Shown: positions 58,780 through 64,000 of the stretch, piece by piece
Layout of the letters: each line of letters opens with the position of its first letter
Numbering within the stretch: the first letter of the stretch is position 1
Assembly: GCF_014204815.1 (NCBI RefSeq)
Contig: NZ_JACHMC010000001.1
Coordinates: 992,001-1,056,000, forward strand
Length of the DNA: 64,000 bases
Reading direction: 5' to 3'
DNA from: Micrococcus flavus
GTDB taxonomy: Bacteria > Actinomycetota > Actinomycetes > Actinomycetales > Micrococcaceae
The notes under the pieces: generated by a model
What the model saw: only the letters and a program-made list of their open reading frames with translations
Told to the model about the DNA's origin: nothing
The model's database searches: none
Position numbers and translations under genes: made by a program

Positions 58780-59847
58780 TCAGTCCTCGCGGGGCGGGGC
58801 CACCGGCGCCAGCCACCGCAGGGTGTCGGCCATGGCCCGCGAGCGCACCGGCTCCGGGGAGGCGTAGACGTCGTGGAGGGCTCCGGCGTGCTGCTGCACG
58901 GTGACCTCGCGGCCCAGCCGGAGGGCGCGGCGGGCCATGGCCGAGGGGTTCAGGATGATGTCCGCGGCGAGCATGGCCTCGCCGTAGCGCAGGCCGCGGT
59001 GGCCCGTGTCGGAGACCAGGACGAGGACGGGCACGTCGATCGACAGGCCGCGTGCCACCCGTCGGTGTCCGGCCAGGACGGCGTCCAGCCAGGCGTGGGG
59101 GAGGTCGAAGGACCAGGGCGCCCGCCACGCGGGGACCAGGTCCCACTCGCCGTCCGCCTCGGCGGACAGGCTCCGCCAGTAGAAGTCGACGCGCGGCAGG
59201 CGCAGCGTGCCGTAGGGGCGGGCGCGGGCCAGCGGTCGGGTGGCGAGGCGGGCGACCGCGCGGGCCGGCGTGCCGCCGTGGGTCTGCAGCCACGGGCTGT
59301 TGAGGACCAGGGCGGCGAGGCGGCCGGGGTTCCGGTCCGCCCACAGGGAGGCCACGAGGCCGCCGGTCGAGTGGCCCAGCAACACGGGCGGCAGGGGATG
59401 GTCCCGGGCCGCAGCCGCGAGCGCCGCCGCGATGTCGGCGTCGTAGCGCCGCAGGTCGTCCGTCCAGCCCGGCGTCTGCCCCGGCCGCAGCGATCGCCCG
59501 TAGTGGCGCAGGTCCACGGCGTGGAAGGCGTAGCCGGCGTCGTCGAACGCCTCGGCGAGCGGGGCGTTGTAGAAGTAGTCGCTCCAGCCGTGGAGGGCGA
59601 GGACCGGACGTCGGTCGGGGTCGCGCTGGCCCTCGGGCGCACGCCGCCGGACCACTGTGACAATGTTCTGCCCTTGTTTGTCCTCCTCGAGACCGAGCGT
59701 GAGGCGCTCGAACCCGTCCATCCCGTCCGGGACCCACCCGCCGCCGGGGGCGTCGTCCACGAGCGGGGCACTCGCCTGATGCTGGTCTCCGGTGGTGGCC
59801 TCCGCGGCGGGACGGCGCGGCAGGCGCAGGTGGTCGCGCAGGGGCAT
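58780..59847 (-). CDS. alpha/beta hydrolase, lysophospholipase-like
   Basis: 355 residues. Oxyanion motif ALHGWSDYFYN, FHAVDLRHYGRSLRPG, nucleophile VLLGHSTGGLVAS, acid region LVLVSDTG and histidine in HAGALHDVYASPE. The layout matches the monoacylglycerol-lipase or serine aminopeptidase S33 (Hydrolase_4) group. No signal peptide, so cytoplasmic. The ATG at 59847 has no ribosome site, and TACAGT ends 7 bases before it, again a leaderless pattern. It converges with uppS and diverges from pyrD. Confidence 0.85.
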   Translation of the reverse strand: MPLRDHLRLPRRPAAEATTGDQHQASAPLVDDAPGGGWVPDGMDGFERLTLGLEEDKQGQNIVTVVRRRAPEGQRDPDRRPVLALHGWSDYFYNAPLAEAFDDAGYAFHAVDLRHYGRSLRPGQTPGWTDDLRRYDADIAAALAAAARDHPLPPVLLGHSTGGLVASLWADRNPGRLAALVLNSPWLQTHGGTPARAVARLATRPLARARPYGTLRLPRVDFYWRSLSAEADGEWDLVPAWRAPWSFDLPHAWLDAVLAGHRRVARGLSIDVPVLVLVSDTGHRGLRYGEAMLAADIILNPSAMARRALRLGREVTVQQHAGALHDVYASPEPVRSRAMADTLRWLAPVAPPRED

Positions 59848-59854
59848 GCCCGCC

Positions 59855-59860
59855 ACTGTA
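59855..59860 (-). promoter_or_regulatory. -10 box of the second hydrolase, probable leaderless start
   Basis: TACAGT on the minus strand, 7 bases before the ATG at 59847. Confidence 0.45.
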
Positions 59861-59932
59861 GGCCGCCCATCGGGGCGGCGTGCGGTCGGCGGTCGGGGCG
59901 GGGCGGGGGAGCGGCCATGGGAAACTGGCCCC

Positions 59933-61063
59933 ATGCAGCTGCCCGACCCCCGCGCCCGCGTCCAGTCCGTGCTCGACTCCTCCGCCCCCCGCCTGTACCC
60001 GCCCTTCTTCCGCGCCGTGTTCTCCGGCATGGACGCCGAGCGGGCGCACCACGTGGGCTTCGCCGGCATCCGCGCCGCCGAGCGCACCGGAGCCTCCCGG
60101 GCCCTGCGTGCCACGATGGCCCCGGACCTCGGCCTGGCCCGCACCGTCATGGGCCTGCGCTTCCCCTCGCCGTTCGGCCTGGCAGCGGGCTTCGACAAGA
60201 CCGGGGTGGGCACCACCGCCCTGGCTGAGCTCGGCTTCGGGCACATCGAGGTCGGCACCATCACCGCGCAGGCCCAGCCCGGCAACCCGGCCCCGCGCCT
60301 CTTCCGCCTCCCCGCGGACCGCGCCCTGGTGAACCGGATGGGCTTCAACAACGACGGCGCCGCGGCCGTCGCCCCCCGCCTCGCCGCCACCCGGCGCACC
60401 CTCCAGGAGCGGTTCGGCGCCGTCCGTCCCGTGCTCGGGGTGAACATCGGCAAGACCAAGGTGGTCCCGCTCGAGGGAGCGGCCGAGGACTACCGGACCT
60501 CCACGCGGCTCCTCGCCCCCCACGCCGACTACCTGGCCGTCAACGTGTCCTCCCCGAACACCCCGGGGCTGCGCCAGCTGCAGGAGATCTCCGCCCTCGA
60601 GCCCATCCTGGCGGCCGTGCGGGAGGAGGCGGACCGCGTCGTCGCCGACCGCCGGGTGCCCCTGACGGTGAAGATCGCCCCGGATCTCGCGGACGAGGAC
60701 GTGCGTGCCGTCGCCGCGCTGGCGGAGCGCATCGGTCTGGACGGCGTGATCGCCACGAACACCACGATCTCCCGCGAGGGTCTGACCACTCCCGCCGCCG
60801 AGGTCGAGGCCCTCGGCGCCGGCGGCCTCTCGGGCGCGCCGCTGAAGGAGCGCTCCACCGAGGTCCTCGCGGTGCTGCGTGCCGCGCTGCCGTCCGCCAC
60901 CGCCCTGGTGAGCGTGGGCGGGGTGACCACCGCGGACGACGTCGCCGCCCGCCTGGACGCCGGCGCCGACCTGGTCCAGGGGTACACGGCGTTCCTGTAC
61001 GAGGGACCGTTCTGGGCCGGGCGGGTCAACGCGGGCCTGGCCCGCCGCATGCGCGGCCGCTGA
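59933..61063 (+). CDS. pyrD: dihydroorotate dehydrogenase (quinone), class 2
   Basis: Membrane-associated flavoprotein oxidising dihydroorotate to orotate with quinone. 376 residues. The N-terminal helix extension (RLYPPFFRAVFSGMDAERAH) marks class 2. FMN and substrate motifs: PFGLAAGFDKTGVG, NRMGFNNDGA, NVSSPNTPGLR with catalytic Ser, TVKIAPDL, ATNTTISREG and LVSVGGVTTADD. It completes the UMP pathway seen at 11.9-20.9 kb but is not in that operon. The ATG has no strong ribosome site. Confidence 0.96.
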   Translation: MQLPDPRARVQSVLDSSAPRLYPPFFRAVFSGMDAERAHHVGFAGIRAAERTGASRALRATMAPDLGLARTVMGLRFPSPFGLAAGFDKTGVGTTALAELGFGHIEVGTITAQAQPGNPAPRLFRLPADRALVNRMGFNNDGAAAVAPRLAATRRTLQERFGAVRPVLGVNIGKTKVVPLEGAAEDYRTSTRLLAPHADYLAVNVSSPNTPGLRQLQEISALEPILAAVREEADRVVADRRVPLTVKIAPDLADEDVRAVAALAERIGLDGVIATNTTISREGLTTPAAEVEALGAGGLSGAPLKERSTEVLAVLRAALPSATALVSVGGVTTADDVAARLDAGADLVQGYTAFLYEGPFWAGRVNAGLARRMRGR

Positions 61064-61087
61064 GCGGCGATCGGCGGACCCGGCGGA

Positions 61088-61753
61088 TCAGGCGGGGAAC
61101 TGGCCGCGCTTCACCTGGGGCTTGGGCAGACGCAGGCGCCGGAACTGCAGTGCACGCATCACGCCGTAGAAGCCGGTCCCCGGCTCGGCCGCGCCGAACT
61201 TCGCGGTGAGGCGCTTCCTGATCTGGCGGGAGAGGAAGAAGCTCTCGGCGATCACGAGGGCGACCAGGACGTAGAGCGAGATCATCAGCACGAGCTGGAC
61301 CTGGGCGCCGGGGATGAACATGGCCACCACGTACAGGAGCACCACGGGCATGAGCCACTCGCCGATGCCCGTGCGCGCGTCCACGTAGTCGCGCACGAAC
61401 CGCTTCTGGGGCCCGCGGTCGCGTGCCGGCAGGTTGCGCTCGTCGCCGGTCTCCAGGGCGTGGCGCTGGCGCATCCGCTCCTGGGCCGCGGCCTCCCGCT
61501 CCGCGCGGCGGGCGGCCTTGCGGTCCTCGGGCACCAGGGTGCGACGCCGTGCGGCCTCCTGGTCCTTGCGGCGCGGCGTGGGGGCGTTCTTCCCCTGGGA
61601 GCGGTCCCGGCGCGCCTCCGCCCGTCCCGAGGGGCGGGCGGCGGGCTCCCGGGAGGCCGGGCGGGTCGTGGCGTCCGGCGCGGCGGGCAGCGCAGTGGAG
61701 CCGTGGGTGGCCGGCGGGGCGTCGGTCTCGGTCTTCTTCCAGCGTTTCAGCAC
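61088..61753 (-). CDS. DUF3043 family membrane protein
   Basis: 221 residues. A long charged N-terminus (about 120 residues rich in arginine, alanine and glutamate) contains RTLVPEDRKAARRAEREAAA. GPQKRFVRDYVDAR is the DUF3043 signature. Two membrane helices follow (WLMPVVLLYVVAMFIPG and LVLMISLYVLVALVIAESFF) before a basic C-terminus. Function unknown; restricted to actinobacteria as far as I know. The GTG at 61753 is preceded by TACACT at 6 bases, with no ribosome site. Confidence 0.88.
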   Translation of the reverse strand: MLKRWKKTETDAPPATHGSTALPAAPDATTRPASREPAARPSGRAEARRDRSQGKNAPTPRRKDQEAARRRTLVPEDRKAARRAEREAAAQERMRQRHALETGDERNLPARDRGPQKRFVRDYVDARTGIGEWLMPVVLLYVVAMFIPGAQVQLVLMISLYVLVALVIAESFFLSRQIRKRLTAKFGAAEPGTGFYGVMRALQFRRLRLPKPQVKRGQFPA

Positions 61754-61759
61754 CGCATC

Positions 61760-61765
61760 AGTGTA
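61760..61765 (-). promoter_or_regulatory. -10 box of the DUF3043 gene (divergent promoter pair)
   Basis: TACACT on the minus strand, 6 bases before the GTG at 61753. It lies where the -35 of the opposite promoter should be. Confidence 0.55.
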
Positions 61766-61780
61766 GTGCGGGACACGTCG

Positions 61781-61786
61781 TAGGCT
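61781..61786 (+). promoter_or_regulatory. -10 box of the M20 dipeptidase gene (divergent promoter pair)
   Basis: TAGGCT ends 7 bases before the ATG at 61794. Confidence 0.55.
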
Positions 61787-61793
61787 GAGGCCC

Positions 61794-63230
61794 ATGACCG
61801 AGCACACCCCCCGCACCGCCCCCGCCGCCGCCCCGGATCCGGACCTGGTGGCCGCCGTCCGCGCCGCCGTGGACGCCCGCTTCCCGCAGATGCTGCAGAC
61901 CCTCAAGGACCTCGTGGCCATCCCCGGCATGGCCTGGGACTCTGCCGACCGCTCCGTCCTGGAGCGCTCCGCCGAGACCGTGGCCGACCTGCTCCGCGAG
62001 ACCGGCCTCGAGGACGTGGAGATCGCGGTCGAGGACCGCGAGGACGGCCAGCCCGGCGGTCCCGCCGTCATCGGCGGCCGGAGGGGTGGTTCCGACAAGC
62101 CCACCGTGTTGTTGTACGCCCATCACGATGTGCAGCCGATCGGTGACGAGGCCCTGTGGGACACCCCGCCGCTGGAGGCCACCGAGCGCGGGGGCCGCCT
62201 GTACGGCCGCGGCGCCGCCGACGACAAGGCGGGCATCATGGTCCACCTCGCCGCGCTGGCCGCGCTGGACGAGGTGGCTCCCGACGCCGGGCTCGGCGTC
62301 CGCGTGTTCATCGAGGGGGAGGAGGAGGCCGGCTCGCCGACCTTCCGCCCGTTCCTCGAGCGCCACCGGGACCGCCTGCAGGCCGACGCGATCGTGGTGG
62401 CCGACTCGTCCAACTGGGCCGTCGGCGAGCCCGCCCTGACCACGTCCCTGCGCGGGGTGACCAGCGGCACCGTCACCGTGCGGGTGCTGGACCACTCCGT
62501 CCACTCGGGGATGTTCGGCGGCCCGGTGCTGGACGCCGTCGTCCTGCTGTCCCGCCTGATCGCCACCCTCCACGACGCCGAGGGCGCCGTGGCCGTGCCC
62601 GGCCTCGAGCCGCGGCAGCACGCGGACGTGGCCTACGACGAGGACGTCTTCCGCGCCGACGCCGGCGTGCTGCCGGGCGTGCGCCTCGCGGGACGCGGCA
62701 CGCTGGCCGACCGCCTGTGGAACGGGCCGGCGCTGAGCGTGATCGGCATCGACGTGCCCTCCGTGGACACCTCGTCGAACACCATCCAGTCCTCCGCCCG
62801 CGCCAAGATCTCGCTGCGCCTGGGCCCGGGCATGGACCCGGCTGAGGCCCAGGACGCCCTGCGCCGCCACCTCGAGGCGCAGACGGACGCCGTCCTGGGC
62901 GCGGAGATCACCTTCGAGCCGGGGGAGCAGGGCCAGCCCTTCGCCACGGACACCTCCGCGCCGGCCGCCGCGGCCATGATGGCCGCCCTCGGAGCCGCGT
63001 GGGACACCCCGGCCCGCGAGACCGGTCTCGGCGGGTCCATCCCGTTCACCGCGGACCTGCAGGAGCTGTTCCCCGACGCCACGATCCTGATCACCGGGGT
63101 GGAGGACCCCGACTCGCGGGCGCACTCCGCCAACGAGTCCCTCCACCTGGAGGACTTCCGCCGGGCGATCGTCGCCGAAGCCCTGTGGCTCGCCGGTCTG
63201 GCCGGGGTCACGGCGCCCGCCACCCGCTGA
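61794..63230 (+). CDS. M20 family dipeptidase
   Basis: Zinc metallopeptidase of the M20/M25/M40 family, cytosolic. 478 residues. Metal-binding residues: VLLYAHHDVQPIGD (His, Asp), LYGRGAADDKAGIM (bridging Asp), FIEGEEEAGSP (general base Glu and ligand Glu), VVADSSNWAVG (Asp), and the last His in DSRAHSANESLHL. A lid/dimerisation domain sits between. Substrates of such actinobacterial dipeptidases are various dipeptides; specificity unknown. The ATG is preceded by TAGGCT and no ribosome site. Confidence 0.92.
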   Translation: MTEHTPRTAPAAAPDPDLVAAVRAAVDARFPQMLQTLKDLVAIPGMAWDSADRSVLERSAETVADLLRETGLEDVEIAVEDREDGQPGGPAVIGGRRGGSDKPTVLLYAHHDVQPIGDEALWDTPPLEATERGGRLYGRGAADDKAGIMVHLAALAALDEVAPDAGLGVRVFIEGEEEAGSPTFRPFLERHRDRLQADAIVVADSSNWAVGEPALTTSLRGVTSGTVTVRVLDHSVHSGMFGGPVLDAVVLLSRLIATLHDAEGAVAVPGLEPRQHADVAYDEDVFRADAGVLPGVRLAGRGTLADRLWNGPALSVIGIDVPSVDTSSNTIQSSARAKISLRLGPGMDPAEAQDALRRHLEAQTDAVLGAEITFEPGEQGQPFATDTSAPAAAAMMAALGAAWDTPARETGLGGSIPFTADLQELFPDATILITGVEDPDSRAHSANESLHLEDFRRAIVAEALWLAGLAGVTAPATR

Positions 63231-63245
63231 CCCGCGGGCAGTCGG

Positions 63246-63277
63246 GGCCGGCGCCGGGGAATGATCCGGCGCCGGCC
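63246..63277 (+). terminator. perfect 12-bp hairpin after the dipeptidase
   Basis: GGCCGGCGCCGG (63246-63257) pairs with 63266-63277 around an 8-base loop, 15 bases after the stop. Confidence 0.75.
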
Positions 63278-63348
63278 GCTGTTGACCCGGCAGACCACGC
63301 GCGGACCGCCCCGTCGGCCGCGCTCCGCACCACCCCCAGGAGGTCACG

Positions 63349-63741
63349 ATGGCTCTGTCCGCAGAGGAGACCGGCGTCGAGATCGGCGCCACCGAGGACG
63401 CCGCCGGGCTGCCGCCCCACGAGGTCGAGCTGACCGACGTGGCGGCCGTCAAGGTCCGCGCACTGCTCGAGCAGGAGGGCCGCACCGACCTGCGCCTGCG
63501 CGTGGCCGTCCAGCCGGGCGGCTGCTCCGGCCTGATCTACCAGCTCTACTTCGACGAGCGCGTGCTCGACGGCGACACCGTCCGCGACTACGACGGCGTC
63601 GAGGTCATCGTGGACAAGATGAGCGTCCCCTACCTGATGGGCGCCACCATCGACTTCGAGGACACCATCTCGAAGCAGGGCTTCACGATCGACAACCCCA
63701 ACGCCGTGGGCTCCTGCGCCTGCGGCGACTCGTTCCACTGA
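63349..63741 (+). CDS. erpA: iron-sulfur cluster insertion protein ErpA (HesB-like)
   Basis: A-type carrier that passes Fe-S clusters to target enzymes. 130 residues, with a 25-residue acidic N-terminal tail. Three conserved cysteines: one in VQPGGCSGLIY and two in GSCACGDSF at the end. The ATG has CAGGAGGTC 5-8 bases upstream, a strong ribosome site. It lies just upstream of an unseen gene; in relatives this is often the cytochrome c oxidase subunit II gene. Confidence 0.95.
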   Translation: MALSAEETGVEIGATEDAAGLPPHEVELTDVAAVKVRALLEQEGRTDLRLRVAVQPGGCSGLIYQLYFDERVLDGDTVRDYDGVEVIVDKMSVPYLMGATIDFEDTISKQGFTIDNPNAVGSCACGDSFH

Positions 63742-63788
63742 GCCGCCGGCCGGCGGCCGGGGCCCGGCTCTGAGGCCCCCGCCGCCCC

Positions 63789-63831
63789 GACGTCGGGCCG
63801 CACCCCCCGCCCGGGGGTGCGGCCCGACGTC
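63789..63831 (+). terminator. perfect 19-bp hairpin after erpA
   Basis: GACGTCGGGCCGCACCCCC (63789-63807) pairs with 63813-63831 around a 5-base loop. There is no U-tract. Confidence 0.85.
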
Positions 63832-63905
63832 GTCCCGGCGGCGGGCCCGTGCCGGCGGGACACGGCCGACCGTGTCACGGTGCGGCCAATCCGGCCTGAT
63901 CGGCT

Positions 63906-63911
63906 TAGACT
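63906..63911 (+). promoter_or_regulatory. probable -10 box for a gene beyond the window
   Basis: TAGACT followed by GG, as at metK and phoH. The 90 bases after it to the window end contain no start codon I can support. Confidence 0.4.
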
Positions 63912-64000
63912 GGCTCCTGAATCATCAGGGCATACCCGTCCCTCCTGACAGGAACCTGCGAAACCTCGCAGGATCCTGGGGGCGGCGCCCACTCGCACAC

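Noticed and set aside
63630-63998. 122-codon minus-strand frame at the right edge
   Set aside because: It runs antisense through erpA and its terminator hairpin, with no ribosome site or recognisable motif.

Overview
The window is a stretch of very GC-rich bacterial chromosome, with most codons ending in G or C. Gene order and protein features point to an actinobacterium of the Micrococcaceae, and I infer Micrococcus, close to M. luteus. The support is an actinobacterial mIHF-type host factor, an ATPase-less PriA, DUF3097 and DUF3043 proteins, PyrR with a translational leader, and the run hrcA-dnaJ-rsmE-phoH-ybeY-CNNM-era-leuA-recO-uppS. The species is inferred from memory of gene order, not from a database search.

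Layout. 1-1,460: tail of a general stress protein, an unassigned 459-base gap and rpsD. 1,556-11,701: small anchor protein, alaS, ruvX, mltG, the shikimate cluster aroE-aroC-aroK-aroB, efp and nusB, mostly joined by 4-base stop/start overlaps and closed by a strong hairpin. 11,770-20,869: the pyrimidine operon pyrR-pyrB-pyrC-(PH-like membrane protein)-carA-carB-pyrF, preceded by a PyrR-binding RNA motif that runs into the ribosome binding site. 21,003-27,274: mihF, gmk, rpoZ, coaBC, metK, priA. The remaining de novo UMP gene, pyrD, lies apart at 59.9 kb.

27,296-33,847 is the accessory part. An alpha/beta hydrolase gene has a decayed IS3-family element inserted at its promoter. Beyond it are an ABC-F gene of the antibiotic-resistance type with a possible short leader peptide, a short-chain dehydrogenase, and an open but chimeric gene whose N-terminal half is a truncated formylglycine-generating-enzyme domain fused in frame to the C-terminal part of a PhoX-like (DUF839) phosphatase. 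Base use here looks less extreme than in the flanks, and I read about 28.4-33.2 kb as a small acquired island.

34,045-46,593: leuS, degV, the DNA-uptake genes comEA and comEC, holA, rpsT (UUG start), an orphan PemK/MazF-like gene, lepA and hemW. 46,615-48,050: DUF4870 and DUF3097 genes on the minus strand. 48,147-58,754: the CIRCE-controlled hrcA-dnaJ cluster running on to uppS. 58,780-63,741: a second hydrolase, pyrD, a DUF3043 membrane protein, an M20 dipeptidase and erpA, closed by a hairpin. The last 170 bases hold a probable promoter for a gene beyond the window.

Two regulatory patterns recur. Many transcription units have a TAGRNT or TACANT -10-like box. In at least seven genes this box lies only 6-8 bases before the start codon with no Shine-Dalgarno sequence, which suggests leaderless mRNAs. 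Large near-perfect GC-rich hairpins without U-tracts mark the ends of several units. I found no tRNA or rRNA gene I could defend, no CRISPR array, no prophage and no complete novel defence system.
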